Notes under the pieces: generated by a model
Databases searched by the model: none
The model's input: only the letters and a program-made list of their open reading frames with translations
What the model was told of the DNA's origin: nothing
In this document: one piece after another, positions 33,706 through 43,484 of the stretch
How the letters are laid out: every line of letters begins with the position of its first letter
How positions within the stretch are numbered: the stretch's first letter is position 1
Origin: Oscillospiraceae bacterium
GTDB taxonomy: Bacteria; Bacillota; Clostridia; Oscillospirales; CAG-272
DNA: 64,000 nt
NCBI GenBank assembly: GCA_015065005.1
Contig: SVRE01000005.1
Span: 1 to 64,000, forward strand
Reading direction: 5' to 3'
Program-made: the position numbers and the translations under genes

Positions 33706-34140
33706 ATGATTAAGGAATTTCATACACAAAGTGTGGAAGAAACCGAAATGATAGGGCGTGAGCTTGCAGGCTCTCTTGATAAAGAAAAGCCTTGCTTTAT
33801 TGCAATGTACGGAGACTTAGGTGTGGGTAAAACCGCCTTTGTCCGCGGTCTTGCCTCGGTGCTGGCTCCCACCGCCCGTGTTAAAAGCCCTACATATACG
33901 GTTGTGAATAAATATGAGGGAGATAGCATACCTCTTTATCACTTGGACGTTTATCGCATCAATGATGAGGATGAGCTTTATTCCATCGGCTTTGATGACT
34001 ATGTAAATACAGGCATTTGCGTAGTTGAATGGAGCGAAAATATTCCAGAATCTATTCCAAAAGATGCCATTAAGGTGTCAATTGAAAAAGAAGGGGAGAA
34101 TTTTGAAAAAAGAAAGATTACAGTAGAGGTGAAGGGATGA
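33706..34140 (+). CDS. tsaE: tRNA t6A synthesis ATPase TsaE
   Basis: The 144-residue P-loop protein helps the TsaB-TsaD complex make t6A at position 37 of tRNA. It shows Walker A (MYGDLGVGKTAFVRGLA), KSPTYTVVNKY, YHLDVYRI and VVEWSENI, all standard for TsaE. It starts one base after the fhs stop and overlaps tsaB by 4 bases. The tsaD partner is not in the window. Confidence 0.95.
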   Translation: MIKEFHTQSVEETEMIGRELAGSLDKEKPCFIAMYGDLGVGKTAFVRGLASVLAPTARVKSPTYTVVNKYEGDSIPLYHLDVYRINDEDELYSIGFDDYVNTGICVVEWSENIPESIPKDAIKVSIEKEGENFEKRKITVEVKG

Positions 34141-34823
34141 AAATTTTAGCAATAGATTCAACCGCCAACACCTCAACCGTTGCGGTGCTTGAAAATGACA
34201 AGCTTTTGTCCGTTTACACCGCAAACATAAAAAACACTCATAGTGAAACGCTTTTACCTATGGTAAAATCCGTGCTTGAAACCTTGAAGCTAAGCATTGA
34301 TGATATAGATGCTTTTGCCGCATCTCAAGGCCCGGGGTCCTTTACAGGAGTTCGTATCGGCATAGCAACAATAAAAGGCCTTGCCTTTGGTAAGGACAAA
34401 AGGTGCGTAGGTGTGTCTACAATTGAAGCTCTTGCCCAAAATTTAGAGGGCTTTTGCGGTATCGTGTGCCCCATAATGAATGCAAGGCGCGGTCAGGTTT
34501 ACACAGGCGCGTTCTTGAATGGCAAACGCATTTTGGATGACCAATGTATGCTCCTTTGTGACCTTATTCCAATGCTTGAAGCATATGATGAGCCTATATA
34601 TTTTGTAGGTGACGGGTATTCCTTGATTGAAGGGATGGAAAACGGCAAATTCAAACACGTCCCCGAGGCTTTAAGGTATCAAAGCGCATATTCTGTCGGC
34701 AAAATAGCCTATGAAAAATTGCAAAAGGGTGAATATACAACGGACAACGATTTGCGTGTGGAATATCTGAGGAAGCCACAGGCGGAAAGAGAAAGAGAAG
34801 AAAGGCTGAAGAACAATGAATAA
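34137..34823 (+). CDS. tsaB: tRNA t6A synthesis protein TsaB
   Basis: The 228-residue ASKHA-fold protein is the scaffold partner of TsaD. It has ILAIDSTANTSTVAVL, HSETLLPMVKSVL and the conserved core GPGSFTGVRIGIATIKGLAFG. It lacks catalytic metal ligands, as expected for TsaB. It overlaps tsaE and rpiB on either side. The rimI and tsaD genes that often follow are replaced here by rpiB. Confidence 0.94.
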   Translation: MKILAIDSTANTSTVAVLENDKLLSVYTANIKNTHSETLLPMVKSVLETLKLSIDDIDAFAASQGPGSFTGVRIGIATIKGLAFGKDKRCVGVSTIEALAQNLEGFCGIVCPIMNARRGQVYTGAFLNGKRILDDQCMLLCDLIPMLEAYDEPIYFVGDGYSLIEGMENGKFKHVPEALRYQSAYSVGKIAYEKLQKGEYTTDNDLRVEYLRKPQAEREREERLKNNE

Positions 34824-35277
34824 ACCGATTTTAGTAGCCTGCGACCACGCAGCGCTTGAAATGAAAAAAGAGGTAATTAAGCATCTTGAGGACCAGGGAT
34901 ACACCTGTGTTGACTTTGGTACACACACAAGCGCAAGCTGTAATTACCCGGATTATGCAGAAAAGGTTTGTAGAGCCATCAATGACGGCGAGGGGGACAT
35001 GGGCATTTTGATTTGCGGCACAGGTATCGGTATGTCTATGGCGGCAAATAAATGCCGTGGCATCCGTGCAGCACTTTGCAGCGACACATTTTCTGCAAGA
35101 TTTACAAGGCTTCACAACAATGCAAATGTGCTTTGTATGGGCGCACGCACAATAGGCGCGGGATTAGCCTGCGATATTGCAGACGTTTTTGTTAAAACGG
35201 GCTTTGAAGGGGGCAGGCACCAGACAAGAATAGATATGGTGATGGCTCTTGAAGAAAAGCGTTTGAATAATAACTAA
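34816..35277 (+). CDS. rpiB: Ribose-5-phosphate isomerase B
   Basis: Interconverts ribose-5-phosphate and ribulose-5-phosphate. The 153-residue protein has ILVACDHAALEMKKEVIKHL, the active-site loop ILICGTGIGMSMAANK with its catalytic Cys, and GIRAALCSDTFSARFTRLHNNANVL. The Cys and His residues expected for RpiB are present. A related specificity for other sugar phosphates (such as allose-6-phosphate) cannot be excluded. Overlap with tsaB is 8 bases. Confidence 0.93.
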   Translation: MNKPILVACDHAALEMKKEVIKHLEDQGYTCVDFGTHTSASCNYPDYAEKVCRAINDGEGDMGILICGTGIGMSMAANKCRGIRAALCSDTFSARFTRLHNNANVLCMGARTIGAGLACDIADVFVKTGFEGGRHQTRIDMVMALEEKRLNNN

Positions 35278-35298
35278 TATTTTACGAGGTGATAAATT

Positions 35299-36759
35299 AT
35301 GAAAAAGGTTTATTTTATAACAGGTAGCCAGGATTTGTATGGCGAGGAGTGCTTGCTTGACGTAGCAAAGGATTCAAAGACTATTGCAAAGTATCTTGAC
35401 AAAAAAATCGAGGGCGTAAAAATTGAATATCTCGGTATTGTAAGAGATGAGGCAAGCTGTGTTGAAATGTGCAAAAAAGCAACAAATGACGTTGACTGTA
35501 TTGCTGTTATTACTTGGATGCACACCTTCAGTCCTGCAAAAATGTGGATCAAGGGCCTTCAGTTCTTGAAAAAGCCCCTTTTGCACTTCCACACTCAGGC
35601 AAATGAAAAGCTACCGTATGATGAAATTGATATGGACTTTATGAACCTTAACCAAACAGCGCACGGCGGACGTGAATACGGCTTTATGTGCACACGTCTT
35701 GGCGTTAAGCGTGAGGTTGTTGTTGGCTACTATAAGCACGAGGATGTAATTGAAAAAATCAGAAAGTTCCTTGATGTTGCGAGAGCAGTTGACTTTTCAA
35801 AGAACCTTAACGTTGCTATGTTCGGTAGCAATATGAGAGAGGTTTCTGTAACAGACGGTGACAGGGTTGAAAGCCAGATCAAGTACGGCTGGAACGTAAA
35901 TTATTACGGCATTGGTGACCTTGTTGCGCTTGTAAACCAAGTAACCGATGAGGAGCTCAATGCTAAAATGGCAGAGTACAATGAGCTTTACATAATGAAC
36001 ACAGATAACCTTGATGCAGTAAAAGAGCAGGCAAAATACGAAATCGCTCTTGATAAGTTCTTGACACAGGGTAATTTCGGTGCATATACAGACACCTTCC
36101 AGGATCTTCACGGTATGAAGCAACTCCCGGGCCTTGCTACACAGAGAATGATGGCAAAGGGTATCGGCTTCGGCGCAGAGGGTGACTATAAGACAGCAGC
36201 TCTTAATGCAATCTTCTGTGAAATGGCAAAGGGAAGAGAAGGCTCTACAGGCTTTATGGAGGACTACACCTATGACTTTACAAAGGGCGGCGAGGTTGTT
36301 CTTGGCTCTCATATGCTTGAGGTTTCTCCCGATTTTGCATCAACTCAGCCGAAAATTGAGGTGCATCACCTTGGTATCGGCGGCAAGGAGCCACCTGCAA
36401 GACTTGTGTTTGACGGTGTAGAGGGTGATGCTGTTGCTGTTTGTATGATCGATATGGGTAACCGCTTCCGTCTTATCTGCGCAAGCGTTGAGCTTGTTAA
36501 ACAGCCAAAGCCAATGCCAAAGCTTCCTGTTGCAAGAATTATGTGGAAGTTAAAGCCAAACCATGCAACAGGTGCCGCTGCTTGGATTTATGCAGGCGGT
36601 GCACACCACACAGTAGTTTCAAGCGCTTTAACAGTTGATGATGTTCGCTTGTTTGCAAAGCTTACAGATACAGAGCTTGTGGTTATTGATGAAAATACAG
36701 ACCTTAATAAGCTCCAATCCGAGCTTGATATGCTTGATCTCTTGGCAAAATTAAAATAA
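35299..36759 (+). CDS. araA: L-arabinose isomerase
   Basis: Converts L-arabinose to L-ribulose. The 486-residue protein has VYFITGSQDLYGEECL, WMHTFSPAKMWI, the metal-site region (GFGAEGDYKTAALNAIF, GFMEDYTYDF, GSHMLEV) and a late GGAHHTVVSSAL. Two Glu and two His metal ligands fit these positions. No araB, araD or arabinose transporter is nearby. It follows rpiB after 21 bases, giving an odd mix of pentose and tRNA genes in one likely transcript. Confidence 0.94.
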   Translation: MKKVYFITGSQDLYGEECLLDVAKDSKTIAKYLDKKIEGVKIEYLGIVRDEASCVEMCKKATNDVDCIAVITWMHTFSPAKMWIKGLQFLKKPLLHFHTQANEKLPYDEIDMDFMNLNQTAHGGREYGFMCTRLGVKREVVVGYYKHEDVIEKIRKFLDVARAVDFSKNLNVAMFGSNMREVSVTDGDRVESQIKYGWNVNYYGIGDLVALVNQVTDEELNAKMAEYNELYIMNTDNLDAVKEQAKYEIALDKFLTQGNFGAYTDTFQDLHGMKQLPGLATQRMMAKGIGFGAEGDYKTAALNAIFCEMAKGREGSTGFMEDYTYDFTKGGEVVLGSHMLEVSPDFASTQPKIEVHHLGIGGKEPPARLVFDGVEGDAVAVCMIDMGNRFRLICASVELVKQPKPMPKLPVARIMWKLKPNHATGAAAWIYAGGAHHTVVSSALTVDDVRLFAKLTDTELVVIDENTDLNKLQSELDMLDLLAKLK

Positions 36760-36781
36760 ACTGTTGAAGAGGTAATTTATA

Positions 36782-38386
36782 ATGAAAAAGAAATTTTTGT
36801 TAATCGTTTCTCTCGTGTTTGTAGTATGTTGCTTGTTTGCAGTTTCCGTGTCGGCTGAAGTTGTGATTTCAGATAGCAATATTGACGAAAACGGAGATGT
36901 AGTAGCAGACTTGATTTGCAAGTGTTCCGATACAGAGGAGCAGCATATCGCTTCAATTGACATAACATACACATCTAAAGATGGGGAAACAAAACTTGGT
37001 AAATTTTATTATGTAGTTGGACTTTGGTCTCAACAGAACAAAAGACAAATAGAAGCGATTTATTTGCCAAGCGATTTTGATATGACACAGACCGTTTACT
37101 TTTTTGATAAGATTGATATAAACGGAAACGGTGAGTATGGCTATAACGAGTTAATAAAAGGAACAAGAGGTGGCGCATTTTATATAAAGTCCTATACAGA
37201 CTTTATTGATAATAACTTCGAGGGTGCTGTGGATGTAAAGAGTACGGAGGTACAGGCTATTTCGTATTCAAAATATTTAACCTATTTTGGCAATAATGCC
37301 TTTTCAAAGTGCGCAGCACTCAATAGCGTAACCTATAACGGTCGTGAACTTGAGGAGTACACTTGTATCATTTCTCCAAATGTTGAGCAAGTAATGTCAG
37401 GTGCCTTTGGTGGAGACGGTAAGAGCCTTGACTCCAACACGGTTACATCCAATTTCACAAGACTTATCTTTGAGGACAGAGCGGGCAGCGTTTCTTTTGA
37501 CCAGTATTGCTTTACGCGTAATGAACTTAAAGAAATTGTTTTTGGCAGTGGCAGATACGCCCTGAATGGAAGTGATAGAATCGCTTTACAATACAAAACC
37601 GAAAACACGAGCGAATATTGTCTTGAAAGAGTAATAGTTTCAAAGGATACTTTGATAGCGTCAGGCAGCATTTCGTGGCATGTTGGTGAATATGATGTTA
37701 TCGTTTTGGGTACCGAGAGTGAATGCTCTGCGCTGTACGAAACAAATTGCAAAAACGCATTGCCCAATGCTAAAAGTGTAACATTTAACCCTTGCTATTT
37801 CGGACACACAGAGGCGCAAGATGACGGTGACTGTACAACCGCCGTTGTTTGCCCGGCTTGCTTAACTTATATATATAAGGAAGCTTCATCACACAATAAT
37901 GAAGAGACGGTTACATACGGAAGCTACTTTGAAAAGGGCGTACACTATGTTGGATGCTGTAATGAAGGCTGTACTGTTGGTACAACTACAGAATTGGACG
38001 CCTTAGTTACGAGCGCAGGCTACTCCTCTTCTACTTACGGTGAAACTCGTTCTGTTGTACAGGGCTTTATTATAAATAAGGAAGCAATTGAATTTTACAG
38101 TGCATACAACAAAGCCTTTGAAATAGGCGTGGTAGCGCTTGCTAATGCTACAGGGGAAGCAGTTACTCCAAGCTTTAGTGACAAGAAAGTGGTTAGCGGT
38201 AAAATAAGTCTTGTCAACTCATATGTTGATGTTTGTGTAAAGGGCATTACTGATAAAATCGGAGAAAAAAGAGTAGTATTATGCTTGTACATTATTGATG
38301 ATAAAGGGCTTAATTTCTTAAACGAAGGCAAAACTGAAGATAGTGTCCGTGGCATTTCTTACAGTGAAATTTTAGCTTTAAATTAG
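36782..38386 (+). CDS. Secreted protein with LRR-like and Cys-motif regions, unknown function
   Basis: The 534-residue protein has a signal peptide ending in SVSAEV. After it comes a beta-rich domain with a short calcium-type stretch (DKIDINGNGEYGYNE), one or two BspA-like repeat units (YLTYFGNNAFSKCAALNSVTYNG), a Cys-pair module (CTTAVVCPACLTYIYKEA) and a C-terminal beta-domain common in clostridial secreted proteins (FEIGVVALANATGEAVTP, RVVLCLYIIDD). No sorting signal or lipobox is present, so it is probably released. It starts 22 bases after araA and may be transcribed with that operon. Function unknown. Confidence 0.75.
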   Translation: MKKKFLLIVSLVFVVCCLFAVSVSAEVVISDSNIDENGDVVADLICKCSDTEEQHIASIDITYTSKDGETKLGKFYYVVGLWSQQNKRQIEAIYLPSDFDMTQTVYFFDKIDINGNGEYGYNELIKGTRGGAFYIKSYTDFIDNNFEGAVDVKSTEVQAISYSKYLTYFGNNAFSKCAALNSVTYNGRELEEYTCIISPNVEQVMSGAFGGDGKSLDSNTVTSNFTRLIFEDRAGSVSFDQYCFTRNELKEIVFGSGRYALNGSDRIALQYKTENTSEYCLERVIVSKDTLIASGSISWHVGEYDVIVLGTESECSALYETNCKNALPNAKSVTFNPCYFGHTEAQDDGDCTTAVVCPACLTYIYKEASSHNNEETVTYGSYFEKGVHYVGCCNEGCTVGTTTELDALVTSAGYSSSTYGETRSVVQGFIINKEAIEFYSAYNKAFEIGVVALANATGEAVTPSFSDKKVVSGKISLVNSYVDVCVKGITDKIGEKRVVLCLYIIDDKGLNFLNEGKTEDSVRGISYSEILALN

Positions 38387-38405
38387 AAATATAATAGCAA
38401 TTTAA

Positions 38406-38434
38406 AGGGTGGCAATGTAAATCAAAGCCACCCT
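38406..38434 (+). terminator. Terminator after the secreted protein gene
   Basis: AGGGTGGC-aatgtaaatcaaa-GCCACCCT followed by GTTTCAATTT; the T-run is weak. Confidence 0.65.
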
Positions 38435-38450
38435 GTTTCAATTTATTGGA

Positions 38451-38635
38451 TGAATATTTATAATAACATATTCAAAAAATATTCACTGTTTGTTATGCAA
38501 TATTTACTAAAAGACAGCACATATAGATATTATTTATAATAAAAGACAATAAAAATAAAAAATATTCAAAAAAAGACTTGACAAACGGTGAATAAAGATA
38601 TATAATACAATTCGTAAAAAATGAATAATATTTCA
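38451..38635 (+). promoter_or_regulatory. Cluster of ArgR-like half-sites upstream of argG
   Basis: ATTCA/TGAAT half-sites in AT-rich context recur at 38451 (TGAATATTTAT), 38468 and 38479 (ATATTCA twice), 38562 (ATATTCA), 38589 (TGAATAA, between -35 and -10) and 38622 (TGAATAATATTTCA, a near palindrome just before the ribosome site). This resembles ARG boxes of Gram-positive ArgR/AhrC. No argR gene is in the window. Confidence 0.65.
38578..38606 (+). promoter_or_regulatory. Promoter of the arg cluster
   Basis: TTGACA, 17 bases, TATAAT, with an ArgR-like half-site in the spacer. Confidence 0.9.
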
Positions 38636-38650
38636 TTGGAGGAAAATAAA

Positions 38651-39877
38651 ATGGATAAGTCAAAAATTAAAAAGGTAGTTCTTGCATACTCAGGCGGTCT
38701 TGATACATCAATCATCATTCCGTGGTTAAAGGAAAATTATAACAACTGTGAGGTTATCGCCGTTAGCGGTAACGTTGGTCAGGCTGATGAGCTTGAGGGC
38801 CTTGAGGAAAAGGCTATAAAGACAGGCGCTTCCAAGTGCTATATTGAGGACCTTACAGAGGAGTTTGTTGATGACTATGTAATCCCAACCGTTAAGGCTG
38901 GTGCACTTTATGAGGAATATATGCTTGGTACATCCTTTGCACGTCCTGTTATTGCAAAGAGAATTGCTGAAATTGCAATTAAAGAGGGGGCAGATGCTAT
39001 CTGTCACGGTTGTACAGGTAAGGGTAATGACCAGGTTCGTTTCGAACTTACAATTAAGGCTTTCGCACCTGATATGCCAATTATCGCTCCTTGGAGAGAG
39101 TGGACAATCAAATCCCGTGAAGAGGAAATTGAATATGCAGAGGCACACAATGTACCTCTTAAGATAAACCGTGAGACCAACTATTCTAAGGATAAGAACC
39201 TTTGGCACTTAAGCCACGAGGGTCTTGACCTTGAGGATGCAGGTAATGAGCCGCTTTATGAAAAGGACGGCTTCCTTGAAATGGGCGTTTCTCCACTTCA
39301 AGCACCTGACGTACCTACATATGTTGAGCTTGATTTTGTTCAGGGTATTCCTGTTGCTATCAACGGCGAAAAGATGAGCGCTAAGAATATAATTCTTAAG
39401 CTTAATGAGCTTGGTGGTGCTAACGGTATCGGCCTTCTCGACATTGTTGAAAACCGTTTGGTTGGTATGAAGTGCCGTGGCGTATATGAAACTCCCGGCG
39501 GAGCTATCTTGTACGCTGCACACAGCTATCTTGAAACAATTTGTCTTGACAAAATGACAATGCACGAAAAGCAAAAGCTCTCAATCACATTTGCTGAGCT
39601 TGTATATAACGGTCAGTGGTTCACCCCACTTCGTGAGGCTTTGTCTGCTTTCGTTGATAAGACACAGGAAAATGTAACAGGTAAGGTAAAGCTCAAGCTT
39701 TATAAGGGCAACATTATTAAGGCTGGCGTTTGGAGTGACTACTCACTCTATTCTGAGGAAATTGCTACCTTCGGTGAGGACAATGTATATAACCAGGCAG
39801 ACAGCGCCGGATTTATTAACCTCTTTGGCTTGCCAATCAAGGTTCAGGCGCAGGTTAACGCAAAAAACAAGAAATAA
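38651..39877 (+). CDS. argG: Argininosuccinate synthase
   Basis: Joins citrulline and aspartate using ATP. The 408-residue protein has the PP-loop [40 protein letters not shown] and [19 protein letters not shown]. The start is ATG 38651 behind GGAGG; the ATG at 38621 used by the track falls inside a likely ArgR site. It is the first gene of the arg cluster and lies 82 bases before argH, separated by a palindromic repeat. Confidence 0.97.
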   Translation: MDKSKIKKVVLAYSGGLDTSIIIPWLKENYNNCEVIAVSGNVGQADELEGLEEKAIKTGASKCYIEDLTEEFVDDYVIPTVKAGALYEEYMLGTSFARPVIAKRIAEIAIKEGADAICHGCTGKGNDQVRFELTIKAFAPDMPIIAPWREWTIKSREEEIEYAEAHNVPLKINRETNYSKDKNLWHLSHEGLDLEDAGNEPLYEKDGFLEMGVSPLQAPDVPTYVELDFVQGIPVAINGEKMSAKNIILKLNELGGANGIGLLDIVENRLVGMKCRGVYETPGGAILYAAHSYLETICLDKMTMHEKQKLSITFAELVYNGQWFTPLREALSAFVDKTQENVTGKVKLKLYKGNIIKAGVWSDYSLYSEEIATFGEDNVYNQADSAGFINLFGLPIKVQAQVNAKNKK

Positions 39878-39897
39878 TTTGTAAAAACACCTAAAAA

Positions 39898-39946
39898 GCC
39901 TCCCCTGTGCAAGGGGAGGTGCCGTGTTTTCACGGCGGAAGGGTTG
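39898..39946 (+). repeat. Dispersed palindromic repeat, copy 1 (between argG and argH)
   Basis: CCTCCCCT-gtgc-AAGGGGAGG followed by GCCGTG-tttt-CACGGC and GGAAGGGTTG. The same outer sequences recur at 46567 and, inverted, at 48302. Confidence 0.85.
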
Positions 39947-39959
39947 AAACGGAGATATT

Positions 39960-41333
39960 ATGGACAAAATGTGGGCAGGAAGATTTGAAAAGGCGCTTGA
40001 TAAGCAGGCTGATGACTTCAACTCTTCAATTCATTTCGACAGTAAAATGTATAAGCAGGATATTCGCGGCTCCTTAGAGCATGCGCTTATGCTGACTACC
40101 TGTGGAATTTTAAATCAAACCGAATATGAAAAAATCAACGAGGGTCTTAATTCGATTCTTGATGACTTGGATAGCGGTGCGCTCGCATTTGATATGGATG
40201 CTGAGGACATACATATGTTTGTGGAGGCGGAGCTGACCAAGAGAATTGGCGATTACGGTAAGAAGCTGCATACCGCACGTAGCCGTAACGACCAGGTGGC
40301 TTTGGACCTTCGTTTATATATGCGTGACGAAGCAAATAAAATAATCAATCTTTTATGTGAGCTTGTTTGCGTGGTAAAGGACAAGGCAAAGGAAAACCAG
40401 GATGCAATTATGCCGGGCTACACTCATTTGCAAAGGGCGCAGCCAATCACCTTTGCGCATCACCTGCTTGCTTACTGTATGATGCTTTTGCGCGATATTA
40501 CAAGGGTGCAGGATGCACTCAAGAGGATGAATTATTCCCCTCTTGGCTCATGCGCTTTGGCAGGCACAACATATCCCACAAACAGAGATATGGTTGCGAA
40601 AAATCTTGGATTTGACGGCGTTTGTATGAACTCTATTGACGGCGTTTCCGACAGGGATTACTGTATTGAGCTTGAAGGTGCCTTTTCAACTATAATGATG
40701 CACCTGTCCCGTTTCAGTGAGGAAATTATCCTTTGGTCAAGCTGGGAATTTAAGTTTGTGGAGCTTGATGATTCTTATACAACAGGCTCATCAATTATGC
40801 CGCAAAAGAAAAACCCGGACATGGCAGAGCTTGTCCGCGGAAAAACAGGACGTGTTTACGGTGATTTGATGGCTACCTTAACAATGCTCAAGGGCATTCC
40901 CCTTGCATATAACAAGGATATGCAGGAGGATAAGGAAGCAATATTTGATGCCACCGAAACCGTTATCAAGTGCTTAGAGGTGTTCATTCCTATGGTCAAA
41001 ACAATGACACCTATTAAGGGAAATATGTATAAGGCGGCAGGCAAGGGCTTTATCAATGCAACAGACTTGGCAGACTACCTTACAAAAAAGGGTATGCCAT
41101 TTAGAAGTGCATATAAAATCGTTGGTACAATAGTTGCTGAGTGCATAAGAAATGATATCACCCTTGATCAAATGTCACTTGAAGCTTACAAAAAGCACTC
41201 CGACCTTTTTGAAAACGATTTGTATGAGGAAATTTCCCTTGAAAGCTGTGTGGCAAAGAGAATTTCCAAGGGCTCCACGGGCTATGATTCTGTAAAGGAG
41301 CAAATCGCTTACGTAGAGGAGCAATTAAAATGA
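39960..41333 (+). CDS. argH: Argininosuccinate lyase
   Basis: Splits argininosuccinate into arginine and fumarate. The 457-residue protein has MWAGRFEKALDKQADDF, DIHMFVEAEL, HTARSRNDQVALDLRLYMRD, MPGYTHLQRAQPITF and the superfamily signature GSSIMPQKKNPDMAE. Length is standard. It overlaps argC by 4 bases. Confidence 0.97.
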   Translation: MDKMWAGRFEKALDKQADDFNSSIHFDSKMYKQDIRGSLEHALMLTTCGILNQTEYEKINEGLNSILDDLDSGALAFDMDAEDIHMFVEAELTKRIGDYGKKLHTARSRNDQVALDLRLYMRDEANKIINLLCELVCVVKDKAKENQDAIMPGYTHLQRAQPITFAHHLLAYCMMLLRDITRVQDALKRMNYSPLGSCALAGTTYPTNRDMVAKNLGFDGVCMNSIDGVSDRDYCIELEGAFSTIMMHLSRFSEEIILWSSWEFKFVELDDSYTTGSSIMPQKKNPDMAELVRGKTGRVYGDLMATLTMLKGIPLAYNKDMQEDKEAIFDATETVIKCLEVFIPMVKTMTPIKGNMYKAAGKGFINATDLADYLTKKGMPFRSAYKIVGTIVAECIRNDITLDQMSLEAYKKHSDLFENDLYEEISLESCVAKRISKGSTGYDSVKEQIAYVEEQLK

Positions 41334-42259
41334 AGAAGATATTTATAGACGGAAAAGCAGGCACAACAGGCTTGCGTATTGAGGAAAGGCTAAGTGGGCG
41401 TGATGATATTGAAATCGTTACAATTCCCGAGGAATTAAGGAAGGATCCTGTTGCCAAAAAGGAAATACTCAACTCAGTTGATATTGCCTTTCTTTGCTTG
41501 CCCGATGCGGCGGCTGTGGAATCTGTTGGCTTAATAGAAAATGAAAATGTGGTTGTAATTGATACATCAACCGCACATAGGACAAATCCCGCTTGGGCAT
41601 ATGGCTTCCCTGAGCTTGATAAGTCCTTTGAGGAAAAGATTAAGAATAGCAAGAGAATAGCTGTTCCGGGCTGTCACGCAAGCGGCTTTATCGCCCTTGT
41701 TTATCCTCTTGTCAAAAACGGAATTATTTCTCCCGACATCCTCTTAACCGCCCATTCCTTAACAGGTTATAGCGGCGGCGGAAAAAATATGATAGCGCAA
41801 TATGAGGATGATGAGCTTGAAATGCTTTTGCATGGCCCAAGGCAGTACGGCTTAACCCAAAAGCATAAGCATTTGCCGGAAATGGTAAAAATCACAGGCT
41901 TAAAAAATGCGCCTGTATTTTGCCCAATCGTTGGCACCTTCTATTCGGGAATGGAGGTAACAGTTCCTCTTTTCAAGTCCCAGCTTTTAAAGGGCGGAAT
42001 AGAGGAAATTAAGGAAATATACAGAAATACATATAATAACGGAATCGTTTCCTATGTGGATGGTGATGACGAAAACGGCTTCTTGTCCGCTGTAAAGCTA
42101 GAGGGCAAGGACTCGATGCAGATTGAGGTATACGGCAATGAGGATAGGATTTTGCTTGTTGCAAGGTATGACAATCTTGGCAAGGGCGCATCCGGTGCCG
42201 CTGTTGAGTGCTTAAATATTGTTTTAGGCGCAGATAAGACAAAAACTCTTGAAATCTAA
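41330..42259 (+). CDS. argC: N-acetyl-gamma-glutamyl-phosphate reductase, type 2
   Basis: Reduces N-acetylglutamyl phosphate to the semialdehyde. The 309-residue length and the start KKIFIDGKAGTTGLRI mark the shorter type 2 form, unlike the usual 345-residue type 1 with GASGYxG. The catalytic Cys is in AVPGCHASGF, and LTGYSGGGKNMI follows. ATGA overlap with argH; argJ follows after 10 bases. Confidence 0.94.
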   Translation: MKKIFIDGKAGTTGLRIEERLSGRDDIEIVTIPEELRKDPVAKKEILNSVDIAFLCLPDAAAVESVGLIENENVVVIDTSTAHRTNPAWAYGFPELDKSFEEKIKNSKRIAVPGCHASGFIALVYPLVKNGIISPDILLTAHSLTGYSGGGKNMIAQYEDDELEMLLHGPRQYGLTQKHKHLPEMVKITGLKNAPVFCPIVGTFYSGMEVTVPLFKSQLLKGGIEEIKEIYRNTYNNGIVSYVDGDDENGFLSAVKLEGKDSMQIEVYGNEDRILLVARYDNLGKGASGAAVECLNIVLGADKTKTLEI

Positions 42260-42269
42260 GGAGAAGAAA

Positions 42270-43484
42270 ATGAAATTACTTTATGGTGGCGTTTGTGCAG
42301 CACAGGGCTTTTTAGCATCAGGTGTTCATTGTGGCATACGTAAGAACAAGGAGAAAAAGGACTTAGCGCTTATATATTCCGAAACACGCGCAGCCTGTGC
42401 CTCAGTATATACAACAAATAAGGTTAAGGGTGCGCCGTTGACCGTAACTAAGAATAATATTAGTGATGGCTATGCACAGGCGGTAATTTGCAACAGCGGT
42501 AACGCTAACACCTGTAATGCAAACGGCATTGAGGTGGCGGAGCAAACATGCGAGCTTATTGCAAATGAGCTTGGGATTTCACCAAAGGATATTGTGGTTG
42601 CATCCACAGGAGTTATAGGTCAGCCTCTTGACATAACACCTATTAAAAACGGTATTCCTGCTCTTGTAAAATCACTTGGTGATAATAAGAGTGGCGATGC
42701 AGCAGAAGGAATTATGACCACCGATACACGCTTAAAGGAAATCGCAGTTAGCTTTGAAATCGGTGGAGTTGAATGTAAAATGGGCGGTATTGCAAAGGGC
42801 TCAGGTATGATTCACCCTAACATGGCAACAATGCTTGTTTTCATCACAACTGACTGTAAAATCAGCCCTGAAATGCTTCAACTTGCACTTTCAACAGATA
42901 TTAAGAAAACCTTTAATATGGTTAGTGTTGACGGTGATACATCTACAAACGATATGGTGTCAGTTCTTGCTAACGGAAAGGCAGGAAATGAGGAAATAAC
43001 AACACAGGGTGAGGCGTTTGACACATTTATGGAAGCGTTGAACACTATAACCGTAAACCTTTGCCAAAAAATTGCAGGCGATGGCGAGGGTGCTACAAAG
43101 CGTATAGACTGTGAGGTCAGCGGAGCAATTGATGAGGAAAATGCTAAGATAATAGCAAAGAGTGTTATTTGCTCCTCGCTTGTAAAAGCGGCAATGTTCG
43201 GCTCTGATGCCAACTGGGGCAGAATACTTTGTGCCATCGGTTATAGCGGAGCAGAGGTTGATGTTAACAAGGTTAAGGTTTCATTCGTGTCAGAATTTGG
43301 TGAGGTTGTAGTTTGCGAAAACGGCGCAGGCGTTGATTTTTCCGAAGAGCTTGCAAAGGCGGTTTTGTCTTGTTACGAGGTAACAATTAAGGTTGAGTTA
43401 GGTGACGGAGACGGTGAAGCAACCGCTTGGGGCTGCGACTTGACCTACGATTACGTAAAGATAAATGGAGATTACAGAACATAA
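42270..43484 (+). CDS. argJ: Ornithine acetyltransferase/N-acetylglutamate synthase
   Basis: Moves the acetyl group from acetylornithine to glutamate, closing the acetyl cycle. The 404-residue precursor has AVICNSGNANTCN, VASTGVIGQPLDI and the self-cleavage site in KGSGMIHPNMATMLVF, where the chain is cut before Thr to make the active alpha and beta subunits. The C-terminus (FGSDANWGRILCAIGYSG) is normal. ATG 42270 follows AAGGAGAA. Its presence explains the absence of argA and argE. The stop shares one base with argB. Confidence 0.97.
   Translation: MKLLYGGVCAAQGFLASGVHCGIRKNKEKKDLALIYSETRAACASVYTTNKVKGAPLTVTKNNISDGYAQAVICNSGNANTCNANGIEVAEQTCELIANELGISPKDIVVASTGVIGQPLDITPIKNGIPALVKSLGDNKSGDAAEGIMTTDTRLKEIAVSFEIGGVECKMGGIAKGSGMIHPNMATMLVFITTDCKISPEMLQLALSTDIKKTFNMVSVDGDTSTNDMVSVLANGKAGNEEITTQGEAFDTFMEALNTITVNLCQKIAGDGEGATKRIDCEVSGAIDEENAKIIAKSVICSSLVKAAMFGSDANWGRILCAIGYSGAEVDVNKVKVSFVSEFGEVVVCENGAGVDFSEELAKAVLSCYEVTIKVELGDGDGEATAWGCDLTYDYVKINGDYRT

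Noticed and set aside
38621-38650. Upstream ATG start of argG
   Set aside because: It falls in a likely ArgR half-site palindrome and has no ribosome site, while ATG 38651 has GGAGG.
40147-40615. ORFs on both strands inside argH
   Set aside because: Overlapping shadows of a clear conserved enzyme gene.
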